A stretch of 64,000 nucleotides of DNA from Calditrichia bacterium (GTDB taxonomy: Bacteria > Calditrichota > Calditrichia > RBG-13-44-9 > J075). This document shows, in pieces, positions 42,514 through 51,409 of the stretch. A program made the translations under genes and the position numbers. Below the pieces are notes generated by a model, which saw nothing but the letters and a program-made list of their open reading frames with translations, had not been told where the DNA came from and made no database searches. Numbering within the stretch: position 1 is the stretch's first letter; every line of letters begins with the position of its first letter. The DNA lies in NCBI GenBank assembly GCA_028284905.1, contig JANQQU010000090.1, forward strand, positions 1-64,000, written 5' to 3'.

Positions 42514-44304
42514 ATTAAAAAACTAAAGTCGACATTAATTTTTGCATTCATATTTCTAACGATAGTCTCCGGTGCAGCCTATTATTTACTCTTTCGCCCC
42601 TACGAAAATATCGACCCGGGTAAGCAAATTATATTTGAGAATATAGCCCCTTCGGACGCAGGTATTTATCCTGTTTCGGTCCGAAATGTTGATTCACTGC
42701 GAGAAACCGTCATTATTGAAAAAGGTGTTTCCATCACCATGGAGGATGGCATATTGCTGTCTGCAAATGTATTCCGGCCGAAAGAAGCGGGGCGCTATCC
42801 TGTTGTCATGTCGTTTACAGCTTACGATAAAGATAAAGGGCCGGAAGCATATCCTCCTCCGCTGAAGGCTGCCTATCTGCCGGATTTTAATCTGGGTTCT
42901 TTTCAAGTAAGTCCCTGGACGATGTGGGAGGCGCCCGATCCGGCCTTTTGGGTATCACATGGATATGCCGTCATTCAGGTCGATTCGCGCGGCTATTTTA
43001 AATCGGAAGGCGCTGCCAGTCTTTTTGATAAACAAAATCTTAAGGATTTTCATGAAGCGATCACCTGGGCAGGCACGCGACCCTGGAGCAATGGAAATGT
43101 CGGTCTGAATGGCGTATCCTATTTAGCGATCTCACAATGGGTTGCTGCGAGTCAAAATCCTCCCGCTTACCTGAAGGCGATTATACCCTGGGAAGGCAAT
43201 ACCGATGCATTTCGGGAAGTATTGTATCATGGAGGAGTTCCGGAAACGGTATTTACAACATTCTGGGTTAACAGAGTTCGAAACTGTGCCAATAACGAAA
43301 AGCCGCTCCCACCATTATTCCTTTTTAAACTGGGACACAAAAATCCGCAACTCCTGCGGAAAATTCAATCGCCTCCCCAGATACAGCTAAATACAATTAA
43401 AGTGCCGGCGCTGATTTGCGCTACATGGTCGGATCAGGGATTACATTCTCGCGGTTCATTTGAAGGATATAAACAGATACTTTCCGAGAAAAAATGGCTT
43501 TTTACCCATGGCCGTCAAAAGTGGTCTGTCTATTACAGCGAAGAGGCACTAAAATACCAGAAAGACTTTTTCGATCATTTTTTGAAAGGGATAGATAATG
43601 GTTTTGATGAGGTAAAGTCGGTTCGTTTAGAAATCCGGGAAAGTTTAGATAAGTATAAAGTGCGCTATGAAGATTCCTGGCCTATCGATGGCACTAATTA
43701 TGAAAAGTTCTATCTGGCGGGACGTTCAAATTCTCTTCAAACAGCTCCTTCGCGAAAGATTGAAACTGTTGAATATGATCCTTTTGCCGGCAACGCAAGC
43801 TTCTCATATAAATTTGCGCAGGATACGGAATTAAGCGGCAATATGAAGCTGAAACTTTGGGTCTCCACAAGTGAAGGCTCGGACATGGATCTGTTCGTGG
43901 CGGTTAAAAAGCGTGATGCCAAAGGAAATGCGGTTCATTTCTATGCTAAAACCGGATACACGAAAGGGCCGGTTGCCATGGGATGGCTGCGTGTTTCCGA
44001 ACGTGAACTTGATAGAGGAAAGTCAACCGAATGGCAGCCGGTTTTAACTCATCAAAATCCGCAGAAGTTATCTACAAATGAAATCGTCTCGGTTGAAATA
44101 GAAATTCTGCCAAGTAGCACGTTGTTCAAAAAAGGTGAGTCACTGCAATTGGTTATCCAGGGAAAGGATTTTTTTGTTCATCCGGCTATGGGACATCATT
44201 ATTCGGTTAACAAAGGAAAACATACTATATACACCGGGAATGAATATGACTCACACCTCCTGATTCCTGTAATTCCCAATCGGGAAATTGCACAGCATAA
44301 GTAA
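42514..44304 (+). CDS. CocE/NonD family exported hydrolase, apparent ATT start
   Basis: A hydrolase of the CocE/NonD (X-Pro dipeptidyl-peptidase-like) group. The first ATG in frame is at 42739, but the frame is open and clearly coding from 42514, where ATT stands in the right place: GGAG is 5 bases upstream and the translation gives a classic signal or anchor (MKKLKSTLIFAFIFLTIVSG). From this start the protein has 596 residues, the usual length for the family; from 42739 the signal and first strand would be lost. Catalytic residues: Ser202 (NGVSYLA), Asp307 (TWSDQGLH) and His332 (FTHGRQ). A C-terminal beta-sandwich (SGNMKLKLWVSTSEGSDMDLFV) is typical. Either a rare ATT start or a substitution or read error in the initiator. 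Confidence 0.85.
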   Translation: MKKLKSTLIFAFIFLTIVSGAAYYLLFRPYENIDPGKQIIFENIAPSDAGIYPVSVRNVDSLRETVIIEKGVSITMEDGILLSANVFRPKEAGRYPVVMSFTAYDKDKGPEAYPPPLKAAYLPDFNLGSFQVSPWTMWEAPDPAFWVSHGYAVIQVDSRGYFKSEGAASLFDKQNLKDFHEAITWAGTRPWSNGNVGLNGVSYLAISQWVAASQNPPAYLKAIIPWEGNTDAFREVLYHGGVPETVFTTFWVNRVRNCANNEKPLPPLFLFKLGHKNPQLLRKIQSPPQIQLNTIKVPALICATWSDQGLHSRGSFEGYKQILSEKKWLFTHGRQKWSVYYSEEALKYQKDFFDHFLKGIDNGFDEVKSVRLEIRESLDKYKVRYEDSWPIDGTNYEKFYLAGRSNSLQTAPSRKIETVEYDPFAGNASFSYKFAQDTELSGNMKLKLWVSTSEGSDMDLFVAVKKRDAKGNAVHFYAKTGYTKGPVAMGWLRVSERELDRGKSTEWQPVLTHQNPQKLSTNEIVSVEIEILPSSTLFKKGESLQLVIQGKDFFVHPAMGHHYSVNKGKHTIYTGNEYDSHLLIPVIPNREIAQHK

Positions 44305-44307
44305 AAT

Positions 44308-44431
44308 TAAGAAACCGAGCCAGGGGCGGTTTGTTTTACTTTGATGTTTCATGTTCTCAGAAACTATTGTAATATCGTTTATGAGATAATAGGCGTTTGT
44401 CTTGATTTTGATTGTCCACAGTCAGTTGTAT
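44308..44431 (+). repeat. attC-like direct repeat, copy I
   Basis: GAGCCAGGGGCGGTTTGTTTTACTTT and GTAATATCGTTTATG are well conserved; the right part is degenerate and ends CAGTTGTATGC (GTTGTAT at 44425-44431, not a perfect GTTRRRY). It starts directly after the CocE-type gene and ends 17 bp before the next ATG. Confidence 0.65.
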
Positions 44432-44448
44432 GCAAATAATCAGGAAGA

Positions 44449-45801
44449 ATGATTATGGCTGGAAACGACTATTTAGACTTCCAACGCAAGATAGCCGGTG
44501 AACGGATCATGTTAATGCTGCCCTTCAATGTTGTGCTGGTCGGGCGGGTGCGGGGAACTGTCGATCCTTCCGATGTAAAGGCAGCGCTGGAGCAGCTAAG
44601 GTTACGCCATCCACTTTTGGCTGTCCGGGTCAAAATTGAAGAAGATGGCAGTGGCGAGTTGCTTAGTCAGGATGTTCCCTCAATACCGGTGCATGTAGAA
44701 CCTCGAAATTCTGAAGAGCAATGGCTTACCCGTGTTGAAGAAGAATTCCGCACATCTTTTCCCATTGAGACCGGTCCATTGCTGCGCTGTACACTAATCC
44801 ATTCAGAAAACCTATGTGAAATCATCCTGTGCGGGCATCATATTATTTGCGATGGCATGTCGCTGGGATATCTTCTCCGTGACTTGTTGTCGAGCCTCGC
44901 AGATCCAAAGAAAGATTCGGCTCCACCGGTTTTTCCACCGCCGATTGATCGTAGCACTGTAGAAAGACCTCCAGGCAGTAATGCGATCCAGCGATTCATT
45001 ATGAGGGTGATCAATAAGAAATGGGTAGCAAAAGGTATACGGTTCTCCGAGGCTGACATGCGTCGCATGCACACGGAGTTTTGGCAACGTAACACAGGTA
45101 TGCAATTATTAGCATGGAACATGACTGCCGAGGATACAGCGCGCCTGGTCGAACGAAGCCGTAGCGAAAAAGTTACTGTCAACGCAGCCCTCTGGGCCGC
45201 TTTCCTCGCGGCTCAGTATAAAATACAAGGTGACAGAGAGCGGCACCGTCAGCGTTCGGCACTGGCGGTAAATACACGTGATAAACTCACGACACCCGCT
45301 GGAGAAGCGTTCGGCTTTTATGCCTCATCCCTAACAGTGAAATTACCGTATAATCCCCGAGACGGATTCTGGGAAAACGCAAGAATTGTCCATTCCATAA
45401 TCAACAAAGAACTTGCCGCTGCGAATCTCTTTCGAATGCTCTCCTCGGAAGAAATTCATCCTACTTTGCTCGATTCACTCTATTTCCAGAAATATGGACT
45501 GTTGGAGGGGACTATCCAGGGTAAGTTTCTGCGCAAGATGGGCTGGCATCAAATTACCTATGGATATGCATTGACTAATGTCGGGCAATTCGATATTCCG
45601 ACAAGATACGGTACGCTCGAACTTGATTCAGTATATGGGCCCCTGTTCTACTCGGATGTCGAAGAGAAGATGGTCGGTGTAATAACGGTTGGCGGACGCC
45701 TTTCCTTCTTTCATGCAAGTAGAAGGGCGGTTGTCGACGATGCCACTCGTTTGCAGGAAACGGCCATGAAACATCTGGAAAAAGCAATCGGAAGTGCATA
45801 G
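44449..45801 (+). CDS. Condensation-domain-type acyltransferase
   Basis: A 450-residue stand-alone protein of the CoA-dependent acyltransferase/condensation superfamily (alcohol acetyltransferase or PapA-like). The active-site motif HHxxxDG is intact: His130-His131 to Asp135-Gly136. The family also shows RQRSALAVNTRDKL and an NVGQFDIP segment, corresponding to the second-domain hallmark (DFGxG-type region). Such enzymes esterify lipid alcohols or join acyl groups; no carrier protein or NRPS gene is nearby. The start at the first ATG has AGGAAG upstream. The 3-prime neighbour is unrelated. First gene after repeat copy I. Confidence 0.85.
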   Translation: MIMAGNDYLDFQRKIAGERIMLMLPFNVVLVGRVRGTVDPSDVKAALEQLRLRHPLLAVRVKIEEDGSGELLSQDVPSIPVHVEPRNSEEQWLTRVEEEFRTSFPIETGPLLRCTLIHSENLCEIILCGHHIICDGMSLGYLLRDLLSSLADPKKDSAPPVFPPPIDRSTVERPPGSNAIQRFIMRVINKKWVAKGIRFSEADMRRMHTEFWQRNTGMQLLAWNMTAEDTARLVERSRSEKVTVNAALWAAFLAAQYKIQGDRERHRQRSALAVNTRDKLTTPAGEAFGFYASSLTVKLPYNPRDGFWENARIVHSIINKELAAANLFRMLSSEEIHPTLLDSLYFQKYGLLEGTIQGKFLRKMGWHQITYGYALTNVGQFDIPTRYGTLELDSVYGPLFYSDVEEKMVGVITVGGRLSFFHASRRAVVDDATRLQETAMKHLEKAIGSA

Positions 45802-45984
45802 CAAAGCGCGGATTGATTTAAATGTTGAAATTGCCTGCCAGTTTTCATCGTGATTTTCACTCAAAAATATTATTTTAAAATCGTAAGAACGCTAACGATT
45901 TGTTACTGGCTTCTACACCCGGATATTATTAATGTTATGTTGATGAAAGCAGGACGTAAATAACTAAATCTGGATCAGAGTGTT

Positions 45985-46737
45985 ATGATAAAGTTTTTTC
46001 GAAAGATAAGACGGAAATTAATTGATGAAGGCAATCTGAAAACATACCTGACTTATGCCGTTGGAGAAATTCTACTGGTGATGATCGGCATCCTCTTGGC
46101 GCTGCAAGTCAACAATTGGAATGAAAACAGAAAGGCGCTTAACCAGGAAGGCCAATACTTAAATAGGCTGCTTTCCGAACTTAGATTGGATACTGATACT
46201 TTCTCAAATGAGATTAAGAAAATTACAAAGCGCAATGAACAGATCGCCAATTTTACTGATTTACTCAATAAACCAGCGTCGGATGATTCTTTAGTCGTCG
46301 CTGCTGCATACGAGTATTTTGGGCATGGATGGTATTTGCCGCTTTTTTCAGTTTCCACCTCCACTTTCGATGATCTCTCCAATACCGGAAAATTGAATAT
46401 CATTCAAAACACTAAACTAAGAGCTTTGTTAGTCGAACAGTATGCTTCTTATGCTGAAACGAAAACGAAATTTCAATCGAATAGAGCGTGGGTAAATTCT
46501 ATTGATGCCAGGTTTGCAACAGCGTCGGATATTCTGAAATTTGATCCCATAACCGATCAACTGTTTGCAGAACATTCATTAGAGAAAAAAGCCCGGCAAT
46601 TGCGAGATGAAAAAGAAATTTATATTCGAAATGCGGCCGTTCATTTCTGGATTAATAGCTCTTCAATCAGGTCTCTTGAAGCAGAATTTAATAAAGTATC
46701 TATGTTAATTGAAGCGATCGGCAAAGAACTTGAATAA
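45985..46737 (+). CDS. DUF6090 membrane-anchored protein
   Basis: A 250-residue protein whose N-terminus is the hallmark of DUF6090: FFRKIRRKLIDEGNLKTYLTYAVGEILLVMIGILLALQVNNWNE, a conserved juxtamembrane region plus a single membrane helix at about 25-42. The remainder is helical with a GHGWYLPLFSVSTSTFDDLSNTGKLNII core. The family is widespread in Bacteroidetes and relatives, and its function is unknown. No partner gene is evident; the next gene starts about 70 bp later. Confidence 0.9.
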   Translation: MIKFFRKIRRKLIDEGNLKTYLTYAVGEILLVMIGILLALQVNNWNENRKALNQEGQYLNRLLSELRLDTDTFSNEIKKITKRNEQIANFTDLLNKPASDDSLVVAAAYEYFGHGWYLPLFSVSTSTFDDLSNTGKLNIIQNTKLRALLVEQYASYAETKTKFQSNRAWVNSIDARFATASDILKFDPITDQLFAEHSLEKKARQLRDEKEIYIRNAAVHFWINSSSIRSLEAEFNKVSMLIEAIGKELE

Positions 46738-46809
46738 TGGAAAGTTTCTTTCTTTAGCAGTGTTGATCCGGAGTCAAAGGCGGATTGTCTTCTTTCCATT
46801 GGATAAAGC

Positions 46810-47712
46810 ATGAAAAAACTTAGCAATGCAAATTTCAACAAGGCGCGGGATTTTATCCTCTGTAACGCCCGCATGATAGAACGAAGGCTCTTTGATTATC
46901 ATTTCCAGGGTGGTCCCAATGAAGGGGTGTATCATGCCGTTTATGCGTATAGAAATCGCGATGGCGGGATCGGCCATGGCATGGAACCGGATACCGCTTC
47001 ACCGGAAAGCCAGCCATTATTTACAATCATGGCTTTGGAAGCACTTGATGAGGCCGGATGCCTGACAGCCGACATTCTTGCCAATGACTTCATGCCATAC
47101 TTTCAGAGAATTACAGTTGATACCGGCGGCATTCCCTGGATGCTGAATCCAATTGGTAGCTACCCGCGTGCCGGTCATTTTGAAAATCTGGATGTAAGGG
47201 GGGCGATAAGTACTACCGCACCATTGTTGGGATTCCTGGAGAAATATGGGGTTGAATCTTCCTGGAAGAAGCCGGCAGAGAATTTCATATGGCAGGAAAT
47301 TGAGCGCATTGGCAAAAAGCACGCTTTCTGTTTTTTGTGCGTACCAAGGCGAATGTTGTTTCTGGATCATTGTTCAGATCGTATTCGCGCTGAACAGGCA
47401 ATTTCCGATTTAATGAAATGGATTCGCGAAGACGGGGTTCTCTGTAAAGACCGTTCAAATGAAAACTGGGGATTATATGGCTCGCCAAACTCCCTCACTT
47501 ATGCACCCACCCCATCCGCAACATTAAAGCATGCATTTACCCAGGCCGAAATTGATGATGATCTTGACGAAACAATTCGCCGCCAGCAGACAGATGGCAG
47601 ATGGGCCAATCCCTATGGACTCAGTGAAGGTATGAAATTGGAATGGGCGGGTATCCAAACCCTCAGCACGCTTAAGACACTTAAGGCATACGGGCGAATC
47701 GCATCTGCCTGA
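46810..47712 (+). CDS. Alpha/alpha-toroid (squalene cyclase/prenyltransferase-like) protein
   Basis: A 300-residue soluble protein whose repeats resemble those of terpenoid cyclases and prenyltransferases: DGGIGHGMEPDTASPESQPLFTIMALEAL, GGIPWMLNP, and QQTDGRWANPYGLSEGMKLEWAGIQTLSTLKTL. It is about half the length of a squalene cyclase and lacks the usual DxDD or DDTAD catalytic motif, so it may be a related structural or binding protein or a non-catalytic member. It sits just upstream of a cytochrome P450. Family assignment is at the fold level only. Confidence 0.6.
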   Translation: MKKLSNANFNKARDFILCNARMIERRLFDYHFQGGPNEGVYHAVYAYRNRDGGIGHGMEPDTASPESQPLFTIMALEALDEAGCLTADILANDFMPYFQRITVDTGGIPWMLNPIGSYPRAGHFENLDVRGAISTTAPLLGFLEKYGVESSWKKPAENFIWQEIERIGKKHAFCFLCVPRRMLFLDHCSDRIRAEQAISDLMKWIREDGVLCKDRSNENWGLYGSPNSLTYAPTPSATLKHAFTQAEIDDDLDETIRRQQTDGRWANPYGLSEGMKLEWAGIQTLSTLKTLKAYGRIASA

Positions 47713-47879
47713 TGAACATTCAACTAGCCGGTGCATGCAAACTTCTTCGCCAACCATAAATTCTATGTAAAAACTCATAGGCTTATTCCTGTAATCCTAT
47801 ATATTGGGAAAGGCTAACTCGATTCTCTGCTTTCAGAAATGGGAATGTTGAATACTCATTTAAAATAAGAATAGTTGAA

Positions 47880-49328
47880 ATGACCCATCAAAAATTAAAG
47901 ATTCCCGGGCCAAGGTCATTTTTAGGACCTTTTGGGGCCACATTGTCCTTTTTCCAGGATCCGATTCAATTTCTTGATAAGGCATTTCAAAACCATGGTC
48001 AAATAATTGGCGTTCATACAGCGCCGATGGCAACACCGCCGCAGCCCGGTTATCCAGGGACTGTTTTTTTATATGGGCCGGAGCTGATCAAAGAAGTTTC
48101 GAAGGATTATGACAACTTTCACAGAACAGCGATGTCGCATCGCCTTTATCCAATCGGTTCCATATCTTCCCGGCAAGCAGCGGTGACTAAAATAATGACC
48201 GGCCTTACCCATATGCCGAAAGAAATTCATCAACGTCATCGGGGAATGATAAATCCCCTACTCAGTAAAAATACGGTGGCAGAATACTTTGAAAATGTTG
48301 TTGATATTGTCAATCAAACCATAGATCAATGGGAAACAGGTGAAACGCTTGATATGAGCGAGGAGATGCTCAAGTTAACTTTGCAAATAACCTCCAGAAC
48401 GATGTTTGGTAAGCATTTGGAAAACGACGGGTTTAAGCTTGGTTTACTGATTGAAGACTGGGTTCGTTTTGTAATGTCCGTGGGCCATTTGTTTCCCTAT
48501 GATATACCGGGATTCCCTTATCGAAATTGGCTGAATCTCTCGCAGGAAGTAGAAAGTGAAACCAGAAGACTTATCAATGACTTTGCAGTGAATCATAATG
48601 ACGAAAACACACTTTTATCAAAGATGATACAAGCCAGAGATGGACATGGCGAGGGGATTTCGGAGGAAGATCTTGTCGGCCATGTCAGTCTTTTAATGTG
48701 GGGATCGCGGGATGCTGTCGCAAATGCGATTGTCTGGACGCTTTTTTTGCTGACACAACATTCCAATATTTATGCAGATGTTGTCGACGAAGTTCAGGGA
48801 GTGCTTCATGGCGCTGCTCCATCTGTTGATCAGCTTGAAAAGATGCCATTTCTCAACAGCATTATTAAGGAAAGTTTACGACTCTTTCCATCCTTCCCGA
48901 TTACGCATCGGGTTGTTGGGCAAGAAACTGAACTTGCTGGTTTCATAATACCAAAGCGCGCTGAAATTGGCATGAGTGTTTATCATACACATCGTATTCC
49001 CGAGCTCTATGAGGAACCGGGAAAATTTAAGCCGGAAAGGTGGCATAATTCCTCGTACTCGCCACCACTGCTCTCGTTTGGAATGGGCCCACGTGCATGT
49101 GCCGGTTTTAATTTTGGTTGGCAGGAAATGCTGACAATTATATCTGTTATTATTCAAAATTTTCGCCTGGCGTTGCCGGCCGGGGCGATGATTGATCGGG
49201 AAATAAAAGTTGCACTGATCCCGAAAAGAGGCATGCCAATAAAATTGAATCGTATGGATAGTAATTTTGCTGCAAGTAGTGGATCTGTTAAAGGTAACGT
49301 TAAAGAGATGGTAGCACTTGCAGGCTAA
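47880..49328 (+). CDS. Cytochrome P450
   Basis: A 482-residue monooxygenase. The haem-binding FGMGPRACAG places the ligand Cys at 407, and the K-helix ExxR is Glu331-Ser-Leu-Arg334. The I-helix reads LLMWGSRDAVAN: the acid (Asp) is kept but the Thr of the oxygen-activation pair is Ala, which recalls P450s of the CYP7/CYP8 type or those with altered chemistry. The N-terminus has no membrane anchor. Flanked by an alpha/alpha-toroid protein upstream and an alpha/beta hydrolase downstream; no ferredoxin or reductase is near. Substrate unknown; a lipid or terpenoid is plausible. Confidence 0.93.
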   Translation: MTHQKLKIPGPRSFLGPFGATLSFFQDPIQFLDKAFQNHGQIIGVHTAPMATPPQPGYPGTVFLYGPELIKEVSKDYDNFHRTAMSHRLYPIGSISSRQAAVTKIMTGLTHMPKEIHQRHRGMINPLLSKNTVAEYFENVVDIVNQTIDQWETGETLDMSEEMLKLTLQITSRTMFGKHLENDGFKLGLLIEDWVRFVMSVGHLFPYDIPGFPYRNWLNLSQEVESETRRLINDFAVNHNDENTLLSKMIQARDGHGEGISEEDLVGHVSLLMWGSRDAVANAIVWTLFLLTQHSNIYADVVDEVQGVLHGAAPSVDQLEKMPFLNSIIKESLRLFPSFPITHRVVGQETELAGFIIPKRAEIGMSVYHTHRIPELYEEPGKFKPERWHNSSYSPPLLSFGMGPRACAGFNFGWQEMLTIISVIIQNFRLALPAGAMIDREIKVALIPKRGMPIKLNRMDSNFAASSGSVKGNVKEMVALAG

Positions 49329-49498
49329 TGATCTGTTGGATTGGTGTTATCTTCACCGCCGGTATCAGCGTTGAACCATGCAGCTCAATGTTTTTCAGAA
49401 TGCTTGTAGTGAGTGAGTTTGCAAGTAGGACAGGTAAGTAGCAACAAATCCCGGGAATCGTCGTTGAGAGAATTGGACCAATACCTAATGGGTAAAAA

Positions 49499-50698
49499 AT
49501 GCGAAAACATTTAAGTTTCCCTCTGTGCTTACTTTTTCTGCTATCCCTGTTTAGTTGTCAGGATGATCTGCCTAAATCCAAATCACTGATGTGGGGAGAA
49601 CTGTCCTCCGGCGCTTATGCGGTCGGGTTTCGGGTGAGCACTTTCTTTGATTCGACCCGGCGGGACGTTACACTTTCTGAAAAAGGACGCCCGATAGAAA
49701 TAATGATTTGGTATCCAACGGAATTGTCAACTCAAAGTCCTCAACTAACCTTTAAAGATTACCTGCTTCTTGTACCGGAACTTGAGCGCGATGCCAGCAG
49801 TGCGCATATCAGGAAATGGCTCTCAGGTGCGATTAGCGGAGACACCCTGGGCGTAAGTAACGATACGCTTGAGAGAATGATCGCCACAGAAATGCAGGCG
49901 ATGCCCAACGCGCCACTCACTGATGAAAAATTCCCCTTTATCCTCTGGACGATGCGTCATAATACCATGGTTGCGCAATCAACCCTTTGCGAATACCTGG
50001 CCAGCCATGGATATGTTGTTGGCTATGCCCGCTATGGAGGTGAGCGTTTACCGCTTCCCTGGGAGATGAAGACGGCGACAGAAAAACTGAATGTATTCAA
50101 AAAACATCTGGATGATTTGGATTTTGCGCTTCACTGTATGTCGAATGAACCGGACGTTATCCCGAGTTCTGCGGCGGTGATTACCTGGAGCTATGCAGCC
50201 GAATTTGCACCGCAAATGCAATTGAATAATTCTGCGATTGAGTTGGTGGTCGGTCTTAGCTCGAATCCGCTCAGTCGTTTTGGATTGTATCAGGGGAATG
50301 AAGCTGGCGCGCATCTAAAGCCGGAGCGTTTAAACGTCCCTTATGTCGTGATGAGTGAAGAAATTGGTTTTGACGGAAATAAGCGTAGCGCACCGGCAAT
50401 TCTAGATGAATTACCTGCCGATGCACATTACTTAAGTTTCAGGGATTTGGCGCATGGCAATTTCAATATGCTGGAAGGCATGTTGCCAGCGCTGTTTGAC
50501 GTCAATAAAGTGCAATCCTGGTCAAACGCCGGTGAGGCCGCTCAATTGGGTTATGAAACTATTAGCCGTTACACCTTGTGTTTTCTGGATCTGTACCTCA
50601 AAAAAGAAGCGGGAATCTACTGCCAAACCTTGGCAGGACAATTACCGTCAGGGTTTATTGAAGTGACCCAACATGGCAAGTTAACAAACAAGAAATGA
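49499..50698 (+). CDS. Alpha/beta hydrolase lipoprotein (PAF-acetylhydrolase-like)
   Basis: A 399-residue lipoprotein (lipobox LFSC, Cys20). The front part FFDSTRRDVTLSEKGRPIEIMIWYPTE is typical of platelet-activating-factor acetylhydrolase-like and dienelactone-type hydrolases. The expected nucleophile elbow is degenerate (ITWSYAAE: the glycines are Thr and Ala), and LAHGNFN near the C-terminus supplies the likely His. It may therefore be catalytically weak or specialised. Starts at 49499 with only a weak ribosome-binding site. No operon partner within 100 bp. Confidence 0.75.
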   Translation: MRKHLSFPLCLLFLLSLFSCQDDLPKSKSLMWGELSSGAYAVGFRVSTFFDSTRRDVTLSEKGRPIEIMIWYPTELSTQSPQLTFKDYLLLVPELERDASSAHIRKWLSGAISGDTLGVSNDTLERMIATEMQAMPNAPLTDEKFPFILWTMRHNTMVAQSTLCEYLASHGYVVGYARYGGERLPLPWEMKTATEKLNVFKKHLDDLDFALHCMSNEPDVIPSSAAVITWSYAAEFAPQMQLNNSAIELVVGLSSNPLSRFGLYQGNEAGAHLKPERLNVPYVVMSEEIGFDGNKRSAPAILDELPADAHYLSFRDLAHGNFNMLEGMLPALFDVNKVQSWSNAGEAAQLGYETISRYTLCFLDLYLKKEAGIYCQTLAGQLPSGFIEVTQHGKLTNKK

Positions 50699-50977
50699 CC
50701 GCGCCGCGGAGGCTGCTTTTATCTTGCAAGTTTAATTTCACAGGAATTGCCTGAATTTGTTGAATATGAGATTCTTCCCAGACGCCCTTCCGCTATCGCT
50801 CAAGAATCTTCTCAGATTTTCTCCCAACAGCAATCAAAATTTACCGACCAGATATGGATTGATTTTTTCCGTCGGGAGTTCTAAATTCTCGCAATTGAAA
50901 ATGATGCGGCAAGCGTCGTAATTAGTGTCGCATTTTTGGGGAGTAGTGTAATCACCTTATCCACGATTGGAGAAAAA

Positions 50978-51370
50978 ATGTCTCAATACGTTGACGGTTT
51001 CGTCCTTCCCATTCCGAGCGATCGCATTGATGAATACAAACGCGTCGTAGAGACGGTCGCAAATATTTGGAAGGAACATGGCGCACTCGACTACCGGGAG
51101 TATGCCGGTGATGATTTAATTCTGGAGGGAACGCGTTCGTTCACAGACCTCGTCGGGGCAACTGAAAACGAAACCATTGTGTTTGGATGGGTGGTATTTG
51201 ATTCCCGAGAGGCTCGTGATCTGGCCAATGAGAAAGTCGCGGCAGACCCAAGAATGTCAGCTTTGATCGAGCCGCTGATGGACCCGGCAAAGCCTGTTTT
51301 TGATGCTAAACGGATGGCGTTTGGTGGCTTCCGCTCGCTTGTTCCGTCGACTGATGCAAACACCGAATAA
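50978..51370 (+). CDS. DUF1428 protein
   Basis: A 130-residue cytoplasmic protein of the DUF1428 family (a dimeric alpha/beta barrel fold): YVDGFVLPIPSDRIDEYKRVVETVANIWKEHGALDYREY, VFGWVVFDSREARDLANEKVAADPRM and FDAKRMAFGGFRSLV. Function is unknown across the family. GGAG lies 5 bases before the ATG at 50978; upstream in-frame TTG at 50936 is rejected. The next gene is 40 bp downstream, so the two may be co-transcribed. Confidence 0.9.
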   Translation: MSQYVDGFVLPIPSDRIDEYKRVVETVANIWKEHGALDYREYAGDDLILEGTRSFTDLVGATENETIVFGWVVFDSREARDLANEKVAADPRMSALIEPLMDPAKPVFDAKRMAFGGFRSLVPSTDANTE

Positions 51371-51409
51371 CCGAACCGCTATTACTAAAACCATGCAAGG
51401 GGGATTCAC

